A program made the position numbers and the translations under genes. From positions 487,145 through 551,144 of the forward strand of contig JAYRJE010000001.1 in assembly GCA_041906465.1 (NCBI GenBank): a stretch of DNA of 64,000 nucleotides, in the 5' to 3' direction. Below, in pieces: positions 57,527 to 64,000 of the stretch. Numbering within the stretch: the stretch's first letter is position 1; each line of letters starts with the position of its first letter. The notes under the pieces are model-generated. The model saw nothing but the letters and a program-made list of their open reading frames with translations. It was not told where the DNA came from and made no database searches. This DNA comes from Didemnitutus sp041906465. Lineage in GTDB: Bacteria > Verrucomicrobiota > Verrucomicrobiia > Opitutales > Opitutaceae.

Positions 57527-59140
57527 TCAAAGCGGCTGGATCGGCTCGGCGACGAGCACGACGTCGAAATGGAGTATCCCCGGCTGTGCGTTGTCGAAAC
57601 GCTCGTTCTCCACCGCGGAAACGTAAGGTGACTCCACCACACTCGACAGCAGCTCGGTGACGCGCCGGTAGATGTCCGGGCTGACCTTCGCGAGCGGATT
57701 GGTGCGATCGAGCATGCGTCCGGAAATCGCCACGCGCAACGGCCCGTCGGTTGCGGCCGAGCCGGTGGCGAGGTGCATGCGCTCGAGCCAGACGTCTTCG
57801 ACCTTCACGAAACGCTCCTGCAGATCGGCACACAACTGCTGCCAGGTGGCGCGGCGCGCGGCGATGCCGTGCAGCGCCGTGATTTGCTGCCGGAGCGCGG
57901 CGAGCTTTTCGAGGTTCTCGCGGTTGCGCGCCTCGCGCTGGCGGAGCGGAGCGATCTCGGCGTCGAGCGCAATGGTCTTGCGCTGGAGCGCGGCCTCCCA
58001 CTCGCGGTAATAGTGCAGTGGCGGCACGAACGCCGCTGCCGCAAGCACCGCCGCGAGAAGCAGCCACGGCTGGCGGCGGCGCGTGTTTTCCAGATTCTGC
58101 AGGCGCGGCGGCAGGAGATTGATCGCTGATTTCTCCGCAGCGAAATGGGCCTGCGCCGCGCCGACGAGATCGCCGAGCTGCGCTGCGACGTCGGCCACCC
58201 CGGCATCGGCCGCCGCGCGCGCAATCTCAACGGACCCGAGGGGATCCAATGACTCGACCGGCACGTTCAGACGCTCAGCCAGCAACGCGGCCAGGCCCTC
58301 CGTGCGCGCCGCTCCTCCGGTGAGAAGAATGCGCGTGGGGCTGGCGGCACCGGCCGTGCGCTTGAAATGAACGGCGCTGCGCGTGATTTCCTGGCCGACG
58401 CGAGTGGCGAACGACTCCACGGCCGGTGCGAGCACGGCCGCATTGCGGCTCGATGTTTTCCACCCCTCGGCCGCCTCCCAATCGCAATCCTGATTCTCGA
58501 CCAATTGCTGGGTCACGTGGTGCCCACCCAAAGCCAGCGTGCGGGCGTGAAGGCGACGGCTCTCGCGCAGGAGAAGCGTCGTGGAGCGCGCGCCGAGATT
58601 GGCGAACAACACCGGCTCGCCGCCGGAACGCGTCACCGCCGCCGCGATCGTGCGCAGAGTCCATACGCCGGGCATCAACACTCGCGGCAGAAATCCCGCC
58701 GCCTCCACCGCGGCACACACGGCATCGATCGCTTCGAGCTTGGCCGCACACAGCATCACATCGAGATCGAGATCGGACTCGCCGGTGACGACATGACCCC
58801 ACGCCACGTCCGTGAGGGCGTAGGGAATGTTTTGCTGCGCCTCGAAGCGAATGACTTTCTCGCGTTTCGCCGCGTCGACGCGCGGCGTCTTGATAAACTT
58901 GGTCAGCACCAAGTGTCCGGGAAGCACGACGGTCACCGGACCGCGATACCGGAGCGCGCGGGCGATCTCACCGAGACCCGCCCCCAACGCTTCCAGCCAT
59001 TCCTCTTCCCGCCCGGAAGGCACCGCCAGGGCCTGCCAGGCAAACTGCTCGAGGCGATGCCGGGTGCCGCTGCGCGCAAAAACGCCGGCGGCCACGTGGC
59101 TGGCGCCACAATCGAGGACTGCTACGCGCGTGGGGCGCAT
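57527..59140 (-). CDS. Fused PilM-PilN-like pilus assembly protein
   Basis: A 537-residue protein. Residues 1-330 are an actin/FtsA-type ATPase fold (VAVLDCGASHVAAGVF, PVLFANLGARSTTLLL, ILLTGGAARTEGLAALL), as in PilM. Residues 340-345 read INLLPP, the PilN cytoplasmic start, followed by a membrane helix (about 358-375), a coiled coil (LREARNRENLEKLAALRQQI region) and a C-terminal domain ending HFDVVLVAEP. PilM and PilN are separate in most bacteria; PilM binds exactly the INLLP motif of PilN, so the fusion joins interacting partners. Start of the four-gene operon. Confidence 0.75.
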   Translation of the reverse strand: MRPTRVAVLDCGASHVAAGVFARSGTRHRLEQFAWQALAVPSGREEEWLEALGAGLGEIARALRYRGPVTVVLPGHLVLTKFIKTPRVDAAKREKVIRFEAQQNIPYALTDVAWGHVVTGESDLDLDVMLCAAKLEAIDAVCAAVEAAGFLPRVLMPGVWTLRTIAAAVTRSGGEPVLFANLGARSTTLLLRESRRLHARTLALGGHHVTQQLVENQDCDWEAAEGWKTSSRNAAVLAPAVESFATRVGQEITRSAVHFKRTAGAASPTRILLTGGAARTEGLAALLAERLNVPVESLDPLGSVEIARAAADAGVADVAAQLGDLVGAAQAHFAAEKSAINLLPPRLQNLENTRRRQPWLLLAAVLAAAAFVPPLHYYREWEAALQRKTIALDAEIAPLRQREARNRENLEKLAALRQQITALHGIAARRATWQQLCADLQERFVKVEDVWLERMHLATGSAATDGPLRVAISGRMLDRTNPLAKVSPDIYRRVTELLSSVVESPYVSAVENERFDNAQPGILHFDVVLVAEPIQPL

Positions 59141-59250
59141 TCGGGTTCGCCGCCGAGTGTTCCGGACCGCTCGGGAGCGGCAAGGCTAGAGTGCGTCGCA
59201 ACACGACAATCTGATTGCAGGAGCCGCGCCGCGCCGCTGAGTTTCGCGCG

Positions 59251-59799
59251 ATGAGTTCCGCCGCCCTGCCCTACAAGATCAGCGTGCTCGTGTTCCTCGA
59301 GAACCGTGCCGGCGAACTGCTGCTGATGCTGCGCGCCAAGCAACCGAACCTCGGCGTGTGGTCGCCGATCGGCGGCAAGCTCGAGATGGACACCGGCGAG
59401 TCCCCCTTCCAGTGCGCCGTGCGCGAGATTGAGGAGGAAGTCTGCCTGAAGGTGAAGGAGAGCGACCTCCACCTCTTCGCCATGATCGCGGAGAAAGCCT
59501 ACCAGGGGCACAATCACTGGCTGATGTTTTTGTTTCACTGCAAGCTGCCGCTCGAGTCGCTGCCGCCCGATATCACCGAAGGGAAGTTCGCGTTCTGGAC
59601 GCGCGAGCAAATCAAGACGCTCGAGATTCCTGAAACCGACGCGAAAGCGCTCTGGCCGATCTACGATCAATACCGGCACACATTTGTCTCGCTGCGCGCA
59701 GACTGCTCGGTGTCGCCAATCCAAATCACAGTGGAGCAAATCACCGGCAGCTCGGTAATCTCGAACGCGGTCGAACGGACGCGACCGCGTGTGAGGTAG
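59251..59799 (+). CDS. NUDIX hydrolase
   Basis: A 182-residue protein (ATG at 59251, MSSAALPYKISV) that hydrolyses nucleoside diphosphate-linked substrates. The Nudix box is recognisable but altered: PIGGKLEMDTGES then AVREIEEEVCL, with two extra residues between the GG and GE elements and Cys in the place of the last Gly. The catalytic REIEEE glutamates are intact. C-terminal 35 residues are unlike the family. Substrate unknown. Neighbouring pilMN and pdhA show no clear functional link. Confidence 0.8.
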   Translation: MSSAALPYKISVLVFLENRAGELLLMLRAKQPNLGVWSPIGGKLEMDTGESPFQCAVREIEEEVCLKVKESDLHLFAMIAEKAYQGHNHWLMFLFHCKLPLESLPPDITEGKFAFWTREQIKTLEIPETDAKALWPIYDQYRHTFVSLRADCSVSPIQITVEQITGSSVISNAVERTRPRVR

Positions 59800-59831
59800 C
59801 GCGCGGACTCCGCTCCGCGCCGCGGGTTTCC

Positions 59832-59858
59832 GGCGGCGAAGGGACTCGCCGCCCTACC
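59832..59858. repeat. Palindromic GTAGGGCG-type repeat
   Basis: GGCGGCGA (59832-59839) and TCGCCGCC (59846-59853) form a perfect 8-bp stem, followed by CTACC. The minus strand begins GGTAGGGCGGCGAGTCC, shared in part with 11004-11033. The rest of 59800-60084 is GC-rich and carries no gene; promoter signals for the pdh operon should be in the AT-richer 59970-60080, where I could not fix one. Confidence 0.55.
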
Positions 59859-60084
59859 TAGTCCGAGGCGCCCGTAGGACGGGACCCGCCGGGCCCTCCG
59901 AAAACGCAGGCTCCACCTCCACGGCCTCCGCCGCGGCGCGCCCGGCCCTCGCGCCCTACCCTCGATCGGCTTGTTTTTCCACCCGCGTAATAAGCGATAC
60001 CGCCCGAAGTTTCGCTTGTGTTTCTCCGCGCTTCCCCAACTTAGGACCTTGGCGTCCGAAAACTATTTCAAACTCGAACTAATT

Positions 60085-61182
60085 GTGAGCAAGAAAGCCA
60101 CCACCTCCAAGAAGCCCGACGAGGGCGCACCTGCCGTCAACTCCCGCCAAGCGCCCGTGAACGCGAAGCTCGGTGCGGATGAGTTGATCAAGTTCTACCG
60201 CGACATGGTTCGCATCCGCCGCTTCGAGGAGCGCTGCCTGCGCGCCTACCAGCAGGGCAAGATCGGCGGCTTCCTCCACCTCTACATCGGCCAGGAGTCG
60301 ATCGCCGTCGCCTGCGCGTCGGTAATGAACAAGGACGACCACATCATCACCGCCTACCGCGACCACGGTCACGCGCTGGCCGTCGGCATGGGCATGAACG
60401 AGTGCATGGCCGAGAACTTCGGCAAGGTCACCGGCTGCTCGCAGGGCAAGGGCGGCTCGATGCACTACTTCGACCCGTCGCGCAATTTCTGGGGCGGCCA
60501 CGGCATCGTCGGCGGCCAGATCCCACTCGGCACCGGCCTCGCCTTCGCGCTGAAATACAAGGGCCGCAAAGGCGCCGCGATGGCGTTCATGGGCGACGGA
60601 GCCGTCAACCAAGGCGCCGTGCACGAAGCCTACAACCTCGCCGCGCTCTGGAATCTCCCGGTGATCTTCGTTGTCGAGAACAACGGCTACTCGATGGGCA
60701 CCAGCCAGGCCCGCTCCTCCGCCGCCCCGTCGCTCGCGCAGCGCGCCGAGGCTTACGGCATGAACTGGGAAATTTCCGAGAACGGCCACGATGTGCTCGA
60801 AGTCCGCGACAAATTCGCGCGCCTGCTCAAGCTCGCCCACGACGAGTCGAAGCCGAGCGTCCTCGAGATTCGCACGTATCGTTACCGCGGCCACTCCGTC
60901 GCCGATCCGGACACGACCTACCGCGAGAAAAAGGAGATCGAGGAATACAAAGCGACGAAGGACCCGATCATGACCTACGAGCGCCAGCTGCTCGCCGAAG
61001 GCGTCCTCACCGAAGCGTTGATCAAGCAAATCGACGAAGCCGCCCGCGCCGAAGCGGAGACCTCCGCGCAATTCGCCGAGCAGAGCCCCTTCCCCACCGT
61101 CGAGGACGTGAAAAAGCACGTGTATTGGGAAGCCGACAACCCCGCCGACCGCAAATCCGTCGGCAGCCTCTTCTTCGACTGA
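60085..61182 (+). CDS. pdhA: Pyruvate dehydrogenase E1 component, alpha subunit
   Basis: A 365-residue TPP-dependent subunit that decarboxylates pyruvate and reductively acetylates the E2 lipoyl group. TPP motif GDGAVNQGAVHEAYN...VENNGYSMGT, with IGQESIAVACASVM and the conserved ITAYRDHGHALAVGM. The phosphorylation-loop-like YRYRGHSVADPDTTYR is present. GTG at 60085 gives MSKKATTSKKPDEG; the frame upstream to 59971 lacks similarity. First gene of pdhABC. Confidence 0.95.
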   Translation: MSKKATTSKKPDEGAPAVNSRQAPVNAKLGADELIKFYRDMVRIRRFEERCLRAYQQGKIGGFLHLYIGQESIAVACASVMNKDDHIITAYRDHGHALAVGMGMNECMAENFGKVTGCSQGKGGSMHYFDPSRNFWGGHGIVGGQIPLGTGLAFALKYKGRKGAAMAFMGDGAVNQGAVHEAYNLAALWNLPVIFVVENNGYSMGTSQARSSAAPSLAQRAEAYGMNWEISENGHDVLEVRDKFARLLKLAHDESKPSVLEIRTYRYRGHSVADPDTTYREKKEIEEYKATKDPIMTYERQLLAEGVLTEALIKQIDEAARAEAETSAQFAEQSPFPTVEDVKKHVYWEADNPADRKSVGSLFFD

Positions 61183-61205
61183 GCCGCCGGCGCCTCGCGC
61201 ATCTC

Positions 61206-61236
61206 CAATCTCAAATCTCGAATCTCAAATTTAAGC
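61206..61236. repeat. Heptad array before the pdhB start
   Basis: Units CAATCTC, AAATCTC, GAATCTC, AAATTTA. AATCTCAAAT occurs at 61207 and 61221, 14 bases apart. It fills the region where a ribosome-binding site would be expected, 5 bases before the ATG. Confidence 0.6.
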
Positions 61237-61241
61237 TCACA

Positions 61242-62219
61242 ATGCCCGTCATCACCTACCGCGAAGCCCTCCGCCACGCCATGAGCGAGGAAATCGAGCG
61301 CGACGAGAACGTCGTGCTCATGGGCGAGGAAGTCGGCCAGTTCAACGGCGCCTACAAGGTCTCCGAAGGCATGTTGGCCAAATACGGCCCGAAACGCATC
61401 ATCGACACGCCCATCTCCGAAGCCGGTTTCATCGGCATGGGCGTCGGCGCCGCCATGCTCGGCATGCGCCCGATCATGGAGCTGATGTTCTTCAGCTTCT
61501 ACACGGTCGCCTTCGACCAGATCTTCAACAACGCGGCCAACATCCGCTACATGTCCGGCGGCCTCATCAACTGCCCAATCGTGCTCCGCGGTCCCGCCAA
61601 CGGCGGCACGAACGTCGGCGCCACGCACTCGCACACGCCCGAGGGCATCGCCGCCTACCACCCCGGCATCAAGGTCGTCGTCCCGTCCAACGCCTACGAC
61701 GCCAAGGGCCTCATGAAGTCCGCCATCCGCGACAACGACCCCGTGATGTTCATGGAAAACACCATGCTCTACGGCGAGTCGATGGAGGTTCCCGACGGCG
61801 AATACCTCATCCCGCTCGGCAAAGCCGACGTGAAGCGCGCCGGCACCGACCTCACCATCGTCGGCCACGGCCGCCCGATCCAGATGGCGCTCAAGGCCGC
61901 CGACCTCCTCAAGGAAAAGCACAACATCAACGCCGAGGTCGTCGACCTCCGCTCGATCCGTCCGCTCGACGAGGAGACCGTGCTCGCCTCCGTCCGCAAA
62001 ACCAACCGCGTCCTCATCGTCGAAGAATCGAAGCCCTTCTGCTCCGTCGGCGCCATGCTCGCCTGCATCATCGCGGAAAAGGCCTTCGACGACCTCGACG
62101 CCCCGATCAAGCGCGTCACCTCGATCGACTCCCCCGCCATCTACAGCCCGCCGCTCGAAAAGCTCCAGCTCCCGAACGTCGACCGCATCTTCACCGCCGC
62201 GCTGGAGGTGCTGAAGTAA
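61242..62219 (+). CDS. pdhB: Pyruvate dehydrogenase E1 component, beta subunit
   Basis: A 325-residue protein forming the alpha2-beta2 E1 with PdhA. Typical motifs: VITYREALRHAMSEEIERDENV, MGEEVGQFNGAYKVSEGM, SEAGFIGMGVGAAMLGMRPI, GPANGGTNVGATHSH, and VVDLRSIRPLDEETV. The ATG at 61242 lies inside a longer open frame (from 60402) that overlaps pdhA out of frame and is rejected. 59 bases after pdhA. Confidence 0.95.
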   Translation: MPVITYREALRHAMSEEIERDENVVLMGEEVGQFNGAYKVSEGMLAKYGPKRIIDTPISEAGFIGMGVGAAMLGMRPIMELMFFSFYTVAFDQIFNNAANIRYMSGGLINCPIVLRGPANGGTNVGATHSHTPEGIAAYHPGIKVVVPSNAYDAKGLMKSAIRDNDPVMFMENTMLYGESMEVPDGEYLIPLGKADVKRAGTDLTIVGHGRPIQMALKAADLLKEKHNINAEVVDLRSIRPLDEETVLASVRKTNRVLIVEESKPFCSVGAMLACIIAEKAFDDLDAPIKRVTSIDSPAIYSPPLEKLQLPNVDRIFTAALEVLK

Positions 62220-62220
62220 G

Positions 62221-62320
62221 CGAATCGTTCTCGTTCTCGTAATCCTAATCGTTCTCTCGGAACCTACCGAACTAAGCAGAGAGCAAGATTGGGATTACGA
62301 TTAAGAGAACGAGCCGAACA
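62221..62320. repeat. Six-base-period arrays forming an imperfect inverted repeat
   Basis: Arm 1 reads CGTTCT, CGTTCT, CGTAAT, CCTAAT, CGTTCT (about 62225-62254); arm 2 reads GATTGG, GATTAC, GATTAA, GAGAAC, GAG (about 62287-62314) and is roughly its complement. It could form a long hairpin between pdhB and pdhC. Confidence 0.5.
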
Positions 62321-62330
62321 CTTCCTCCTC

Positions 62331-62365
62331 CTACTCACTACCCGCTACTCGCTACTCACTACCAG
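62331..62365. repeat. Heptad array before the pdhC start
   Basis: Units CTACTCA, CTACCCG, CTACTCG, CTACTCA, CTACCAG, ending 2 bases before the ATG at 62368. No Shine-Dalgarno sequence is visible. Confidence 0.65.
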
Positions 62366-62367
62366 TC

Positions 62368-63702
62368 ATGGCCAACATCATCGATATGCCGAAGCTCTCC
62401 GACACGATGTCGGTGGGCACGCTCGTCAAGTGGCTCAAGAAGGAAGGCGACGCCGTGAAGTCCGGCGACATGCTCGCCGAAGTCGAAACCGACAAGGCGA
62501 CGATGGAGCTCGAGTCGTTCTTCGACGGCACACTCGTCAAGATCTTCGCCCAAGCCGGCTCGCAGGTCGCCATCGGCGCCCCGCTCTGCGCCATCGGCCA
62601 GCCCGGTGAGCAAGTCGACGCTCCCGCCGGCGCCGCGCCGAAAGCCGCGACACCCGCGCCAGCTGCGCCCGCGGCCGCTCCGGCTCCGACCGCTCCTACG
62701 CCGGCTCCCGCGCCGGTGGCTCTCCCGCCCGCTCCGGTCGCTGCTCCGGTTCCTGCGCCGGCCCCCGTCGCCACCCCCGCTCCCGAAGGCCGCGTGAAAA
62801 TCTCTCCGCTCGCGAAGAAGATCGCCGCGCAGAACAACCTGAACGTCGCGGGCCTCGCTGGCTCCGGCCCGCACGGCCGCATCGTGAAGGCCGACGTCCT
62901 CGCCGCCGTGGCAAACCCCGCGCTCCTGCAAGCGAAGGCCGCTCCGTCCTCCGTCTCCCGTCCTCCGTCCTCCGGTTTCACCGGCGGCACGCCCTCGCGC
63001 ACCGGCCCGCTCCAGGAAGACCGCACCGTCCCCGCCACGAACATGCGCGCGACGATCGCGAAGCGCCTGCTCGAGGCCAAGACGACCATCCCGCACTTCT
63101 ACCTGGAGATCGAAGTCGACGCCGAGCCGTTGCTCGCCGTCCGCGCGCAGCTCAACGAAGGCCTCGCCGCCGAGGGCGTGAAGCTCTCCGTGAACGATTT
63201 CGTCCTCAAGGCCAGCGCCGAGGCGCTCCGCCGCGTCCCGGGCGTCAACGCCTCCTGGACCGGCACCGGGATTCAATACTTCGGCGCCGCGCACGTCTCG
63301 TTCGCCGTCGCGATCGAGGACGGTCTCATCACGCCGGTCATCCGCGACGCGCACACGAAGTCCGTCTTCGCGATCAGCGCCGAGGCCAAGCCGCTCGGCA
63401 AACGCGCCAAGGAAAAGAAGCTCAAGCCCGACGAATTCACCGGCGGCACGTTCTGCGTGTCGAACCTCGGCATGATGGGCGTGACGAAGTTCTCCGCGAT
63501 CATCAACCCGCCGAACTCCGCCATCCTCGCCGTCGGCACGACCGTCACCAAGCCGGTCGTGAAAAACGGCGCGATCGTCGTCGGCCAGACGATGACGCTC
63601 ACGCTCTCGTGCGACCACCGCGTCGTCGACGGCGCTCTCGGCGCGCAATTCCTCGCCGCGATCAAGGACCTGCTCGAGAAGCCCGCCCTGCTGCTCGTCT
63701 GA
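62368..63702 (+). CDS. pdhC: Pyruvate dehydrogenase E2 (dihydrolipoamide acetyltransferase)
   Basis: A 444-residue E2 core. A lipoyl domain (1-80) with the lipoylated Lys43 in EVETDKATMELESF is followed by a Pro/Ala linker (84-140), an E1/E3-binding domain (144-177: ISPLAKKIAAQNNLNVAGLAGSGPHGRIV...), a second linker (190-215) and the acetyltransferase domain with CDHRVVDGALG (His417, Asp421). The second linker is encoded by a heptad repeat array (62942-62975). Only one lipoyl domain. No lpd (E3) gene lies in the window. Confidence 0.95.
   Translation: MANIIDMPKLSDTMSVGTLVKWLKKEGDAVKSGDMLAEVETDKATMELESFFDGTLVKIFAQAGSQVAIGAPLCAIGQPGEQVDAPAGAAPKAATPAPAAPAAAPAPTAPTPAPAPVALPPAPVAAPVPAPAPVATPAPEGRVKISPLAKKIAAQNNLNVAGLAGSGPHGRIVKADVLAAVANPALLQAKAAPSSVSRPPSSGFTGGTPSRTGPLQEDRTVPATNMRATIAKRLLEAKTTIPHFYLEIEVDAEPLLAVRAQLNEGLAAEGVKLSVNDFVLKASAEALRRVPGVNASWTGTGIQYFGAAHVSFAVAIEDGLITPVIRDAHTKSVFAISAEAKPLGKRAKEKKLKPDEFTGGTFCVSNLGMMGVTKFSAIINPPNSAILAVGTTVTKPVVKNGAIVVGQTMTLTLSCDHRVVDGALGAQFLAAIKDLLEKPALLLV
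62942..62975. repeat. Heptad array translated in the PdhC linker
   Basis: Units CTCCGTC, CTCCGTC, TCCCGTC, CTCCGTC, CTCCGGT. GTCCTCCG occurs at 62946, 62960 and 62967 (gaps 14 and 7). It encodes SSVSRPPSS in the linker of the E2 protein and is the complement of the CGGAGGAC array at 51451. Confidence 0.65.
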
Positions 63703-63730
63703 GCCGCACCGAGCAAATTTCCCTCTCCCA

Positions 63731-63759
63731 GGCGCGCCACCCGGCGCGCCTTTTGTTTT
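63731..63759 (+). terminator. Terminator of the pdh operon
   Basis: GGCGCGCC (63731-63738), loop ACCC, GGCGCGCC (63743-63750) and then TTTTGTTTT. Confidence 0.9.
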
Positions 63760-63765
63760 AAGGTG

Positions 63766-63788
63766 GTCGCCGCTGTCCCAGCGGCGAC
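63766..63788. repeat. REP-like hairpin
   Basis: GTCGCCGCTG and CAGCGGCGAC form a 10-bp stem with a 3-base loop (TCC). It is not followed by a T-run. The remaining sequence to 63890 shows no gene. Confidence 0.5.
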
Positions 63789-63890
63789 AAGCCCACGAAG
63801 GCGCCCTGCGGTCCGCCACACTCCAGACCGAACGCGTATTCCACGCCCATGAAAACGCTGCCGCGCACGAGGGCGCTTGAGGAGGCACTC

Positions 63891-64000
63891 TGCCATAAAT
63901 CGCTGACACTTTCTGCCAATTAATCGCTGACACTTTGGGGATCGGTTTCGCTGAGCAAAGCGGGGGAGGGCTTAAGGGAGGGGGCTTTGCTCCCTCCCTT
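63891..64000. mobile_element. Probable end of an insertion sequence (IS21-like?)
   Basis: Two tandem copies of TGCCA(TA/ATT)AATCGCTGACACTTT lie at 63891-63912 and 63914-63936. Repeated short motifs inside the ends are known from IS21-family elements, and I associate TGTCAGCG strings (minus strand) with them. A hairpin (AAGGGAGG/CCTCCCTT) lies at 63974-64000. The transposase would be beyond the window. Confidence 0.4.

Noticed and set aside
60402..62219. 605-codon frame that includes pdhB
   Set aside because: Only the part from 61242 resembles PdhB; the upstream half is out of frame inside pdhA.
49504..62975. CRISPR array
   Set aside because: The short repeats are heptads without spacers of about 30 bases and no cas genes lie nearby.

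Overview
GC-rich chromosomal window from a member of the Verrucomicrobiota, most likely Opitutaceae-like (an inference). The support is a fused SecDF, many REP-like intergenic palindromes, and a pilus gene set arranged like the Amuc_1098-1101 cluster of Akkermansia. Most of the window is core housekeeping DNA. The left 3.3 kb is the right end of an integrated element, and the last 110 bases look like the start of an insertion sequence.

Layout. 1-3.4 kb: a gene fragment, a GrlR-like protein, a toxin/antitoxin-like pair and a tyrosine recombinase abutting the 3' end of tRNA-Arg(ACG). 3.5-9 kb (minus): yajC-secDF-recJ-dedA. 9-11 kb: arginine decarboxylase speA. 11-17.6 kb: exported GH3 beta-glucosidase, alpha/beta hydrolase and GH2 glycosidase. 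17.7-23.6 kb: ppc, a small secreted protein, hrpB. 23.6-25.1 kb: about 1.5 kb without genes, containing a large candidate structured RNA with a strong terminator and a folded leader before typA. 27-35 kb: PLP decarboxylase, RND efflux pair, gcvT-gcvH. 35-42 kb: lgt, glgC, glmS-trpE, sigma-70. 42-45.7 kb: ribose-type sugar ABC transporter. 46-53 kb: rpsA, a lipoprotein, aguA and aguB, an orphan response regulator, a four-helix-bundle pseudogene and a 5'-3' exonuclease. 53-59 kb (minus): pilMN-O-P-Q-like operon. 59-63.7 kb: NUDIX protein and pdhABC.

How the genes work together. SpeA with AguA and AguB gives a complete arginine-agmatine-carbamoylputrescine-putrescine route, split over two loci. 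The GH3/GH2 enzymes and the sugar ABC transporter suggest plant or algal glycan use. YajC and SecDF support protein export. PilMN/O/P/Q would form the inner-membrane alignment complex and outer-membrane secretin of a type IV pilus, but no pilin or motor ATPase is in the window.

The most unusual signals are non-coding: the large RNA candidate at about 23.9-24.8 kb; competing hairpins ahead of typA; and several unrelated degenerate arrays that share a 7-base period, sit at gene junctions and in places are translated as part of proteins (49.5-63 kb).
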